Assembly: GCF_004361815.1 (NCBI RefSeq)
Contig: NZ_SNWA01000001.1
Coordinates: forward strand, 1,302,001 to 1,366,000
DNA length: 64,000 bases
DNA from: Paraburkholderia sp. BL10I2N1
GTDB taxonomy: Bacteria; Pseudomonadota; Gammaproteobacteria; Burkholderiales; Burkholderiaceae
Reading direction: 5' to 3'
Position 1 is the stretch's first letter; every line of letters begins with the position of its first letter. Below are positions 1 to 7,781 of this stretch, in pieces. The translations under genes were made by a program, and so were the position numbers. The notes beneath the pieces were generated by a model. The model was not told the origin of the DNA, made no database searches, and saw only the letters and a list, made by a program, of their open reading frames with translations.

Positions 1-355
1 CCGGATTCGCACTGCCCGCACCGTAACCTGAGTTGCTGCCGATGCCGAAGCTGCTGCTGAACCCGCCGCCTGTCGCGTTGGTACCGTGATTGCCGCCGTT
101 GTTGCCGCCGTTGTTGCTATCGCTCGCGCTGTTGCCGTTGCCGCCCGCCCCAGCGCCGAAGCCGCCGCCAAAGCCCGCGCCTTCTTCGCCCTTGGGCGAG
201 ATTGCAGCGAGATCGCTGTCGGCGAGCGCGACGATTTCAACGGTGCCGTCCTCAATCGCCCGGTTCGACAATACGACTGCATCGGAGCCCAGTGCCTCAC
301 GGACAAGACGCAGTGCGTCACGGCTCGTTGAACCGACGAATTTGCGAATGTTCAA
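1..355 (-). CDS. flhF: FlhF, flagellar SRP-type GTPase (5' part, runs off the window)
   Basis: FlhF is an SRP-family GTPase that helps set flagellar number and position at the cell pole. The visible 118 residues begin MNIRKFVGSTSRDALRLVRE, the usual FlhF N-terminus, followed by GSDAVVLSNR and a Gly/Asn/Ser-rich low-complexity stretch from about residue 58. The GTPase domain lies beyond the left edge. The only start in frame with this conserved N-terminus is a TTG at 355-353, so an ATG-only search misses the gene. In relatives it directly follows flhA; here an IS110-family element separates the two. A promoter-like element at 402-478 probably drives it independently. The N-terminal motif makes the family assignment fairly secure. 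Confidence 0.85.
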   Translation of the reverse strand, partial: MNIRKFVGSTSRDALRLVREALGSDAVVLSNRAIEDGTVEIVALADSDLAAISPKGEEGAGFGGGFGAGAGGNGNSASDSNNGGNNGGNHGTNATGGGFSSSFGIGSNSGYGAGSANP

Positions 356-401
356 GCTTGACTCCCGATGAGCTTAACGGACCGGCAACATACCGCTTCC
401 C

Positions 402-478
402 ATTGAGAGCAATTATTGCGAAAGACATCCAGCCGCCATCGGTGGATAAGGAAGGAGAAAGGGAGGCAATTCGGGCAT
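402..478 (-). promoter_or_regulatory. Promoter-like element of flhF, shared with flhB
   Basis: Read on the minus strand, this stretch aligns without gaps over about 75 bases to 5652-5728 upstream of flhB, at roughly 70% identity by eye. Shared blocks are TTATCC(A/G)CCGAT, an AATAAT hexamer (412-417) and GCTCTCA. AATAAT resembles a sigma70 -10 box with no clear -35, as in FlhDC-activated class 2 promoters. The GAATT/GAAATA and CTTATCC blocks about 10 bases apart could be FlhDC half-sites, which is inference. The element lies between the IS element and flhF. Confidence 0.5.
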
Positions 479-644
479 TCGGAGGCGCGGTACGAACCCG
501 GTAGGCGGTCCGTTAAACTGCGTCGCATGCTCTCCCGGTTCCCCGGGAGCCTCCAGTTTTTCCAAAAACCGCACACGGACCATGAACCGGGGATCGTCTA
601 TCGTCACATAACGCGTGGCGGTTTCTGGCAGCGTAGCTGAGGTC

Positions 645-817
645 CCTCTGGTGCATCGGACAACTGTCGGATTGCCCGTGCGGGAGAATAGCTCTGGTCG
701 CGGTCAGTCGCACATTCTGGTGAGCACTGCATCCCGCTGGAGAGATTTGTTTTTCATATGACGTGACCGGGCCAGGGCCACCGCGCGCATTGGGGTACCC
801 AAATGCGGAGGTTCATC
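645..817 (+). ncRNA. Candidate bridge (seek) RNA region of the IS110 element
   Basis: IS110-subgroup elements encode a structured guide RNA of about 150-200 nt in the non-coding left end, before the recombinase gene. This 173-base stretch lies between the left inverted repeat and the transposase start and has local inverted repeats such as CCCG-TG-CGGG (676-685) and TTGGG-GTA-CCCAA (about 790-802). Size and position fit. The loops that would match target and donor were not resolved, so this is a positional inference. Confidence 0.35.
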
Positions 818-2137
818 ATGTTACAGACACTCCCCATGCTCGATCCGTTAGCCGCGTTCGTGGACATCGGCAGTGAACACATGCATGTTTCGGTGGGCGG
901 CAACAGGCCGGAAGTGTTCGGTACCGTCACGTCGCAGCTGCACGCGTTGCGCGACTGGCTGCTCGCACAGGGCGTGCATTCGGTAGCCATGGAAGCGACC
1001 GGCGTCTACTGGTTACCGTTGTATGGTGTGCTGGAAAGCGCCGGTCTGGAAGTGCGCATGGTCAATGGCAGGCAGACGCGCAACCTGCCGGGCAGGAAGA
1101 CCGATATGGCCGACAGCCAGTGGGGGGCCACGCTGCACATGCATGGTCTGCTGCACGCCGGCTTCGTGCCACCGGCTGACATCCGCCGGCTGCAGGACTA
1201 CCTGCGCCTGCGTGCCGATCACGTGGCGGCGGCAGCGGGTTGTGTGCAACTGATGCAAAAGGCTTTCGAGCGCATGAACATCAAGCTGCATGATGTCATC
1301 TCGTCCCTGGCCGGCGTCAGCGGCATGGCGGTGACGCGCGCAGTCGTGGCCGGCGAGCGTTCCCCTGAGGCACTGGTGGCACTGTGCGACGTGCAGATCC
1401 GGCGCAAAAAGGAACAGGCCGTGATCGAGGCCCTGCGGGGCACCTGGGCCGACGAGCACATCTTCGCGCTGGGCCAGGCACTGCAATCGTGGGACCACTA
1501 CCAGAAACTCATCGCCGATTGCGACGAGCGCATCGCCACAGTGCTGCCGCCGCACGATGACACACAGCCGCCGCTGCCCAGGTCCACCCGGCAGACCGGC
1601 ATCAACGCACCGGAAATTTCCAGGCTGCGTGAGATCCTGGCCCAGATGTGCGGCGGACGGGATCTGACCAAGCTGCCCGCGCTGTCGTCCTATGGCGTGC
1701 TGCAACTGATCAGTGAGGTGGGTACCGACCTGAGCGTCTGGCCCACTGAAAAACACTTCACCGCCTGGACGGGACTGGCACCGGGCAGCAGCGATAGCGG
1801 CAAACGCAGGAAAGGCGTAAAGCGCGGCCGCAACCGGACCGGACGGCTGTTCTGCATGATGGCGCAAAGCCTGGTACGCAGCAGGGATATTGCGCTGGGC
1901 GGTTTCTACCGCCGTCTCGCGGCACGCCGCGGCGGGCTGGTGGCGACCAAGGCGCTGGCGCGCAAGCTGGCCGCCTGGTTCTGGCGCGTGATGGTCAAGG
2001 GTGACGACTACGTTGAAAAGGGACTCGCGCGCTATGAGGAACAGGTCCGTAAAACCAGGGAACAGGCCCTCAGGCGGTTAGCCAGGGAGCTGGGGCGCGA
2101 GCTTGTTCCGGTCCCTGTCGTCCCTGAAACACCCTGA
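818..2137 (+). CDS. IS110-family transposase (DEDD recombinase)
   Basis: This 439-residue recombinase has the N-terminal RuvC-like DEDD domain (AFVDIG D16, AMEATG E59, GRKTDMAD D96/D99) and a C-terminal transposase_20 domain (about 265-360) with the GLAPGSSDSGKR segment holding the candidate catalytic serine. Family members excise and integrate the element using an element-encoded guide RNA. The ATG at 818 is preferred over the one at 803 because a CGGAGG ribosome site (806-811) lies 6 bases before it. All four acidic residues are present and the frame is open throughout, so the protein is probably functional. Confidence 0.9.
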   Translation: MLQTLPMLDPLAAFVDIGSEHMHVSVGGNRPEVFGTVTSQLHALRDWLLAQGVHSVAMEATGVYWLPLYGVLESAGLEVRMVNGRQTRNLPGRKTDMADSQWGATLHMHGLLHAGFVPPADIRRLQDYLRLRADHVAAAAGCVQLMQKAFERMNIKLHDVISSLAGVSGMAVTRAVVAGERSPEALVALCDVQIRRKKEQAVIEALRGTWADEHIFALGQALQSWDHYQKLIADCDERIATVLPPHDDTQPPLPRSTRQTGINAPEISRLREILAQMCGGRDLTKLPALSSYGVLQLISEVGTDLSVWPTEKHFTAWTGLAPGSSDSGKRRKGVKRGRNRTGRLFCMMAQSLVRSRDIALGGFYRRLAARRGGLVATKALARKLAAWFWRVMVKGDDYVEKGLARYEEQVRKTREQALRRLARELGRELVPVPVVPETP

Positions 2138-2310
2138 AAAACCGCCCAACGCGACAGGTTCATGGAGAGAGAGGGAGTCCAGAATCGCGCCGACGGCGCA
2201 CGGCGCCTGAAAAGCAGACCGGCGCCCCGGACGGGCCGGTTGCAACCGGCGGCGCGACGCCGCGGGCTACCGGTTGCAGACGGGGAAGAAACGGAAAGGG
2301 AACGGCGGCG

Positions 2311-4407
2311 TCAGGCGCCGATCACGTTGACAACGCGAACATGCCGCGTGTCGGGTACTTCCGCGTACGAGAGCACTTTCAACTGCGGCAGGCTGCGGCG
2401 CAGGAAGCGCGCGAGCATAGGACGCAGCGCGTGCTGGACGAGCATCACCGGCGCGAGGCCAAGGTTCTGCTGACGCGTCATCGCTTTCTGCGTTTCCGTG
2501 AGCAGCGTGTTCGCGAGGCCCGGTTCGAGGCCGGGATTGGCGCCCGTGGAGAGCGCCTGCGACAGCACGCGCTCGAGATTCGCGTCGAGTCCCATCACCT
2601 GCATGTCGCCGGTGCCCGGGAACCACTGCTGCGTGATCGCGCGGCCGAGTGCGAGACGCACCAACGCCGTGAGATCGTGCGCATCGGGGACCTTCGGGGC
2701 GGATTCGGAGAGCGCTTCGAGAATCGTGCGCATGTCGCGGATCGGCACGCCTTCTTCAAGCAGGTTCTGCAGCACCTTTTGCAGCGTCGTGAGCGACACC
2801 GTCTTCGGCACCAGGTCGTCAACGAGCGACGGCGTGGATTTCTGCATCCGCTCGACAAGCGACTGCACCTCCTGGCGGCCAAGCAGTTCCGACGCGTGCG
2901 TCACGACCAGGTGATTCAGGTGCGTCGCCACCACCGTGCTCGAATCGACCACCGTGTAGCCGTACACCTGCGCCTGTTCCCGCAGGTTCGTATCGATCCA
3001 GACCGCCGGCAGGCCGAACGCCGGATCCTGGGTCGGCGTGCCCGGCAGCGCGGCCGTCACCTGGCCCGGATTGATGGCGAGCCACTGCCCCGGATACGCT
3101 TCGCCGACTCCCACTTCGACGCCCTTCAGCGCGATCCGGTAACCATTAGGCCGCAGCTCCAGGTTGTCGCGAATATGGATGACCGGCGGCAAAAAGCCGA
3201 TTTCCTGCGCGAACTTCTTGCGGATGCTCTTGATACGCTTGAGCAGTTCACCGTCGGAGTTCTTGTCGACGAGCGGAATCAGGCGGTAGCCCACTTCGAG
3301 ACCGAGCGTGTCGATCATCGTCACGTCGTCCCAGCTGGCCTCTGTGGTTTCGGCCGGCGTAAGCGCCGCCGGTGCGACGTCGACGAGTGCCGCGGCCGTC
3401 CTGCTTTGCGCCGCACGCTTTTTCATCACGCGGCCCCACTGGATCGCGCCGCCGCCCAGCACCAGGAACGCAAAGTGCGGCATGCCCGGGATCAGACCCA
3501 TCAGGACCAGAATGCTGCCGGTGATCAGCAGCACGCGCGGATTGGCGAAAAGCTGGCCAGTCAGTTGCGTGCCGATGTCTTCGTTGGTCGCCACGCGCGA
3601 CACAATCACACCCGCCGCCGTCGAAATCACGAGCGACGGGATCTGCGCGACGAGACCGTCACCGATGGTCAGCAGCGTGTAGTTCTTGCCGGCGGCCGCG
3701 AAATCCATGTTGTGCTGCACCATCCCGACGATCAGGCCACCGATGATGTTGATCACCATGATGAGCAGGCCCGCTATCGCATCGCCGCGCACGAACTTGC
3801 TCGCACCGTCCATCGACCCGTAGAACTCGGCTTCCTGCGCGATTTCGAAGCGGCGCTTGCGCGCCTGTTCCTCGTTGATGAGACCGGCATTCAGGTCTGC
3901 GTCGATCGCCATCTGCTTGCCGGGCATCGCGTCGAGCGTGAAGCGCGCGGACACTTCGGCGATCCGGCCCGCACCCTTCGTGATCACCATGAAGTTGATC
4001 ACCATCAGGATGATGAAGACGACGATACCGACCGCGAAGTTGCCGCCCACGAGGAAATGACCGAACGACTCGATCACCTGGCCCGCAGCGTCCGGGCCGG
4101 TATGGCCTTCGAGCAGCACGATACGGGTCGAGGCGACGTTCAGCGACAGGCGCAGCAAGGTGGAAAACAGCAGCACGCTCGGGAAGGCCGCGAAGTCGAG
4201 CGGCTTCATCGTGTACATGCTGACGAGCAGCACCATCACCGACAGCGCGATGTTGAACGTGAACAGCAGATCCAGCAGGAACGGCGGCAACGGCAGGATC
4301 ATCATGCCGAGGATCATGCAGATCAGCACCGGACCGGCGAGCGCGCGCAGGTTGGTGCCGCTCAGAGCCTCAGGTCGTCGGGAGAGAAACCCCACGCGTG
4401 CGTTCAT
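2311..4407 (-). CDS. flhA: FlhA, flagellar export gate protein
   Basis: FlhA is the large inner-membrane component of the flagellar type III export gate and docks chaperone-substrate complexes through its cytoplasmic domain. The 698-residue protein is full length. It has hydrophobic segments from about residue 25 to 330, the conserved FHIPEP-type loop (GRIAEVSARFTLDAMPGKQM), and a soluble C-terminal half from about 360. Its start overlaps the flhB stop by 4 bases (ATGA), so translation is probably coupled. Past its stop come a CCGGTTGCAACCGG palindrome (2236-2249) and then the IS110 right end. Transcripts continuing toward flhF must cross the IS element. Confidence 0.97.
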   Translation of the reverse strand: MNARVGFLSRRPEALSGTNLRALAGPVLICMILGMMILPLPPFLLDLLFTFNIALSVMVLLVSMYTMKPLDFAAFPSVLLFSTLLRLSLNVASTRIVLLEGHTGPDAAGQVIESFGHFLVGGNFAVGIVVFIILMVINFMVITKGAGRIAEVSARFTLDAMPGKQMAIDADLNAGLINEEQARKRRFEIAQEAEFYGSMDGASKFVRGDAIAGLLIMVINIIGGLIVGMVQHNMDFAAAGKNYTLLTIGDGLVAQIPSLVISTAAGVIVSRVATNEDIGTQLTGQLFANPRVLLITGSILVLMGLIPGMPHFAFLVLGGGAIQWGRVMKKRAAQSRTAAALVDVAPAALTPAETTEASWDDVTMIDTLGLEVGYRLIPLVDKNSDGELLKRIKSIRKKFAQEIGFLPPVIHIRDNLELRPNGYRIALKGVEVGVGEAYPGQWLAINPGQVTAALPGTPTQDPAFGLPAVWIDTNLREQAQVYGYTVVDSSTVVATHLNHLVVTHASELLGRQEVQSLVERMQKSTPSLVDDLVPKTVSLTTLQKVLQNLLEEGVPIRDMRTILEALSESAPKVPDAHDLTALVRLALGRAITQQWFPGTGDMQVMGLDANLERVLSQALSTGANPGLEPGLANTLLTETQKAMTRQQNLGLAPVMLVQHALRPMLARFLRRSLPQLKVLSYAEVPDTRHVRVVNVIGA

Positions 4408-5612
4408 GCTGAGGCTCCCTTGCCTTCGTCGTCATCGCCGAGCGCGTCGGCGGCTTCCTCATCTGCTTCTTCGTCCGGCACGCCGCCCTTGTCGAGGTCG
4501 GCGGGGACATCGAGTTCTGTCGGTGCAACAGGTTTTTCGCCGCCGTCTTCCCTGAAGCGGCGCAACTGATAAACCCAGGCGAGCACCTCGGCGACTGCGC
4601 CGTACAGCGGCCCCGGGATCTCCTTGTCGAGTTCCACGTTGTGATAGAGCGCGCGGGCGAGCGGCGGCGCTTCGAGCAGCGGCACGTTGTGTTCGGCGGC
4701 GAGTTCGCGAATGCGTGCCGCGACGAGGTTGACGCCCTTCGCGATGACCTTCGGCGCTCGCATCTCGCCGTCCGTGTACTGCAGCGCGACAGCAAAGTGA
4801 GTCGGATTGGTCACCACGACGTCCGCCTTCGGCACCTCACGCATCATCCGGCGCCGCGCCATCGCACGCTGCTGCTGGCGGATACGGCCTTTGACCTGCG
4901 GATCGCCTTCGTTTTCGCGATGTTCGCGTTTCACATCTTCCTTGGTCATGCGCAACTTCTTGTGGAACGTCCAGATCTGGTACGGCACATCGAGCGCTGC
5001 GACGAGGAACATGCCTGCCACCGTCATGCCGCAGCAGACCGCGATCAGATGGAACGCGTTGGACAGTGCCGCCAGCAGGGGCTGGGTGGCAAGCGCAAGG
5101 ATCTCGTCGCGACGCTGCCAGATCGCCGTCGCGCCAATGACGCCGACAACCAGCGTCTTCGCCACCGACAGGCCGAGCTGGATCGGGCCGTTGATCGAAA
5201 ACATACGGCCGAGTCCGGCAACCGGGTCCAGCCGGCTGAAGTTCGGCCCCAGCGACTTCGTGGAGATCAGCCAGCCGCCCAGCGCCAGCGGCGCGAGCAA
5301 CGCCGCGGCGCCGGTCAGGGCGAGGATCGGCCACAGGGCAGACAGCCCTTCGCGGCCCGCCACGCCGGCGCCGATCAGCATCCGGCGCGTCTCGAACACG
5401 GTCGTATGGTCGAACGTGAACGCAGTGCGCAGCATCGTCTGCATGTGATAGCCGATCGTGCCGGACAGACCCCAGACGCCGTAAAAACCCGCGGCGAGGA
5501 GCGCGAAGGTCGATAGCTCCCTCGAACGCGCAACCTGCCCCTCTTCCCGCGCCTTGTCGAGGCGCCTGGGAGTGGCTGATTCGGTTTTTTCGAGGTCGCT
5601 ATCCTCTGTCAA
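4404..5612 (-). CDS. flhB: FlhB, flagellar export switch protein
   Basis: FlhB switches the flagellar export apparatus from rod/hook to filament substrates. The 402-residue protein starts with the typical SATPRRLDKAREEGQVARSR segment, has four hydrophobic helices between about 30 and 215, and carries the self-cleavage motif NPTH (VVTNPTHFAVAL, about residue 270). The C-terminal 50 residues form an acidic Asp/Glu/Ala tail, longer than in enterobacteria. It is followed by flhA with a 4-base overlap and preceded by a promoter-like element at 5652-5728. Confidence 0.97.
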   Translation of the reverse strand: MTEDSDLEKTESATPRRLDKAREEGQVARSRELSTFALLAAGFYGVWGLSGTIGYHMQTMLRTAFTFDHTTVFETRRMLIGAGVAGREGLSALWPILALTGAAALLAPLALGGWLISTKSLGPNFSRLDPVAGLGRMFSINGPIQLGLSVAKTLVVGVIGATAIWQRRDEILALATQPLLAALSNAFHLIAVCCGMTVAGMFLVAALDVPYQIWTFHKKLRMTKEDVKREHRENEGDPQVKGRIRQQQRAMARRRMMREVPKADVVVTNPTHFAVALQYTDGEMRAPKVIAKGVNLVAARIRELAAEHNVPLLEAPPLARALYHNVELDKEIPGPLYGAVAEVLAWVYQLRRFREDGGEKPVAPTELDVPADLDKGGVPDEEADEEAADALGDDDEGKGASA

Positions 5613-5651
5613 GACGCTCTCCGGGTGATCGGGGCAACATGCCCTTTTTCA

Positions 5652-5728
5652 GTGAGAGCGATTATTCCCGCAGAAGTCGAGCGACGATCGGCGGATAAAG
5701 CCAGGGAAAGGGGGGTATTTCGGCGGAT
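5652..5728 (-). promoter_or_regulatory. Promoter-like element of flhB-flhA
   Basis: This is the counterpart of the element before flhF. On the minus strand it reads CGAAATACCC, about ten bases, CTTTATCCGCCGATCG, then GGAATAATCGCTCTCA, with AATAAT (5661-5666) as a plausible -10 box. Two copies before two late-export genes of the same regulon suggest a common activator, most simply FlhDC encoded at 19-20 kb. Assignment to FlhDC is inference from position and partial motif match. Confidence 0.5.
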
Positions 5729-5773
5729 GGAGCGGGAGGCGGGGACGCCCACTGGACAGCCGCCTGGCGTGCG

Positions 5774-5783
5774 CCCCCCCCCC
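5774..5783. repeat. Run of ten C residues
   Basis: An uninterrupted C10 homopolymer lies 8 bases past the end of the DUF3443 gene and about 45 bases upstream of the flhB promoter-like element. It is not inside a reading frame, so slippage would alter only spacing. It may also be a sequencing-sensitive spot. Confidence 0.8.
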
Positions 5784-5790
5784 GGCGATC

Positions 5791-7044
5791 TCAGAACGCG
5801 ATGAACGGCGCCGGGCCGCTGCTCGCCCGCTGGTCGATCCCGTAGTACACGTAGCGGCCGAAGAAGAACGGCAGGCCGAAGTCGACCGAAGTCCCGTTGA
5901 CGCCGGGACCCGCCAGGGTGTTGAAGGCGTAGTTGCTGCCGTTCGACACCAGCGTCGCCGCACTCACGATGCTCATCGTGATGGTTGCCGTCGAGCTGTT
6001 GCTGCCGCGCACGGTTGCGGGACGGGTCTGCGCGGTCGCCGGGCAGTAGAAGCCGGGCTCGTTGCTGCCGCAGACCGGGAGCGACGTGTCGTTGAAGAAA
6101 TAGCCGTTCGAGCCGGTGTCGAAGAACGCCGACACGGTCACGTTGTTGAACGTGCTATTGACGAGATCGCCGGCCGCGTTCGAGGTGAACGTCTGCGCCG
6201 CCGCCAACGGGTTGTTGCTCTGGGTACCGATGCCGAACACCAGCGTCCCTGTCGCCGAAGGTGCGCCGGTGTTCGGTACCGGTGGCAGCTGGACGATCAG
6301 GCCATTGTTGTCGCCGGTGAATCTCGGCACCGGGTTTGCGACCTGCTGCGCGGTCGAAACCCCCACGGCCGTGCAGTTCCCGTTTACGCAGCCGAAATAG
6401 TTGCTGGAGGCCGCATTCTGGCAGCCGGCGCCGCAATCGTACGGCGCAACCCCCACGCCGAGTATCCCGTTCACGTGCAACTGGGCGACCGTGTTTTCGG
6501 CCACGCCCGTGCAGCCGGCGGGCACTGTCGTCAGATCGCCGACCACCTGGATCGGAATGGCACTCGCGAGCTTCTGGCCCACGATCACGTCGGCGCTGCG
6601 GACCGTGCCCCAGGTGAAGCCGTCAGCGAACTGCGTACACTCGGCGAGCTGCTGGGAGCCATTGACGGTGAGCGGGGTGAGTCCGGACGCGAGCGTTGCA
6701 TTGAGCGCCGTGTTGAGCACGCGCAGTCCGTACGAACCGGTGTCCAGCTGGACGTGATCGATCGTCTGGCAGGTGCTCGTACCCGGCACGCACACGGTCA
6801 CGCTGACAGTCGGAATGTTGATGAGGTTGCCAAGGCCCTTGTCGACGGTGATCGCAACGGTATTCGCGGCACCCACGGGGATCGGCTGCTGGGTCGGCCC
6901 GGCGGGCAATGAACTGATGCCGTCGCCGCTCGAGCTGGAATTGCCGCTGTCGCCCCCGCCGCCGCCGCACGCGGCGAGGATCAAGACCAGCGCGGCCACG
7001 CCCGCGAACTGCACCCATCCAATGAGCTTCGTTGCGAATCGCAC
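5791..7044 (-). CDS. DUF3443 lipoprotein with pepsin-like DTGS motifs
   Basis: This 417-residue exported protein has a signal peptide ending in the lipobox LAAC (Cys26), then a Gly/Ser linker. I recognise it as a DUF3443 protein, a family common in Burkholderia and without an assigned function. Two aspartic-protease-like motifs are visible: LDTGS at 101-104 and FDTGS at 309-312, about 208 residues apart. NGILGVGV at 192-199 resembles the GILGLG segment of pepsins, and TGTLVFGIG at about 266 resembles the start of the pepsin second lobe. This suggests a bilobal aspartyl-protease fold; activity is inference. Many cysteines suggest disulphides. It lies 25 bases after the DUF2844 gene, probably in one operon. 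Confidence 0.8.
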   Translation of the reverse strand: MRFATKLIGWVQFAGVAALVLILAACGGGGGDSGNSSSSGDGISSLPAGPTQQPIPVGAANTVAITVDKGLGNLINIPTVSVTVCVPGTSTCQTIDHVQLDTGSYGLRVLNTALNATLASGLTPLTVNGSQQLAECTQFADGFTWGTVRSADVIVGQKLASAIPIQVVGDLTTVPAGCTGVAENTVAQLHVNGILGVGVAPYDCGAGCQNAASSNYFGCVNGNCTAVGVSTAQQVANPVPRFTGDNNGLIVQLPPVPNTGAPSATGTLVFGIGTQSNNPLAAAQTFTSNAAGDLVNSTFNNVTVSAFFDTGSNGYFFNDTSLPVCGSNEPGFYCPATAQTRPATVRGSNSSTATITMSIVSAATLVSNGSNYAFNTLAGPGVNGTSVDFGLPFFFGRYVYYGIDQRASSGPAPFIAF

Positions 7045-7069
7045 GGTTCATCTCCCGGTTGTCGAGGGA

Positions 7070-7624
7070 TCACTGAATGTCCTGACCGCTGACACCGGCC
7101 GGCAAGGCCTGCGGCAGCCACGCCTGACCTGCGAACGCCCCCATGTGGCCGCCGGAGCGCACGACGAGCGTGTCCTGATCGACGGCGACTGCGCCGCGCC
7201 GTCCATACGCCGCACGCGCGGCTTTCACGCCATCGACGTACTGCTGAAAATAACGGCCGAGCAGCGCCGACAGGTCTGGCATTTGCGGTCCCTGCCAGGC
7301 GATGCCGAAGACCGTCCCCGTCGAAGTGACGTACTCGCGCACGACGGTTCCGTTGCCGAGGGTCGTCTCGCGGATGGTAAAGCTGGCGGAGGTAGGGGGT
7401 GCCGCGCTCGAAGCGGAGGTAGCGGCTGGGAAAGCTGAAGAAGCGGAACGGCTGACAGCAGCAGAGGCCGCCTGCGCCGAACGCAAGGACAGGGTGGCGC
7501 TTGCGGGCGCTGTCATCGGACTGCCGCCCAGCTCCGCATGCGCGGACTGGATGGCCAATACAGATCCGCACAATGCAAGCACCGTCGACGTGACGGCGCG
7601 CGTGAGGCGACTCGAGCTCGACAT
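7070..7624 (-). CDS. DUF2844 family exported protein
   Basis: This is a 184-residue exported protein of unknown function, recognised as DUF2844. It has an N-terminal signal peptide (about 1-29, ending AIQSAHA), an Ala/Ser-rich segment to about residue 65, then the conserved part with REYVTSTGTVFGIAWQGPQ and YFQQYVDG. The ATG at 7624 is chosen because a GGGGGAG ribosome site precedes it; the reading frame also extends further upstream without support. It is paired with the DUF3443 lipoprotein downstream. The two may act together in the envelope, but nothing in the sequence gives a reaction. Confidence 0.75.
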   Translation of the reverse strand: MSSSSRLTRAVTSTVLALCGSVLAIQSAHAELGGSPMTAPASATLSLRSAQAASAAVSRSASSAFPAATSASSAAPPTSASFTIRETTLGNGTVVREYVTSTGTVFGIAWQGPQMPDLSALLGRYFQQYVDGVKAARAAYGRRGAVAVDQDTLVVRSGGHMGAFAGQAWLPQALPAGVSGQDIQ

Positions 7625-7781
7625 TTCAGACTCCCCCTTTCGGCGGCCGCCACGGCACGCGATACGCGTGCCGTGGCGGCATTGGAATCCAGCCAGTGAT
7701 CGCGCAGTGACTCGCGCGATCACGTCATGTCGTCGTAGTATGCCTGTGGTTTATTTCAAAGCACCTTGGGAACGTCCCGGA

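Larger units (their letters stand above)
643..2177 (+). mobile_element. IS110-family insertion sequence between flhA and flhF
   Basis: One intact transposase ORF is bounded by imperfect inverted repeats. TCCCTCT...CAT...CTGTCG at about 643-669 matches the reverse complement of about 2152-2177. The left non-coding part is about 175 bases and the right part about 40 bases, the asymmetry expected of the IS110 subgroup rather than IS1111. No target duplication was recognised, which is usual for the family. The element is opposite in direction to the flagellar genes and separates flhA (stop at 2311) from flhF (start at 355). The exact ends are uncertain by 10-20 bases. Confidence 0.7.

Noticed and set aside
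2236-2249. CCGGTTGCAACCGG palindrome as the IS right end
   Set aside because: It has no counterpart at the left side; the imperfect inverted repeats at about 643 and 2177 fit better, leaving this in the flhA 3' region.
2341-4569. 742-codon plus-strand frame across flhA/flhB
   Set aside because: His/Arg/Asp-rich translation with no family features; it is the antisense shadow of flhA in high-GC DNA.
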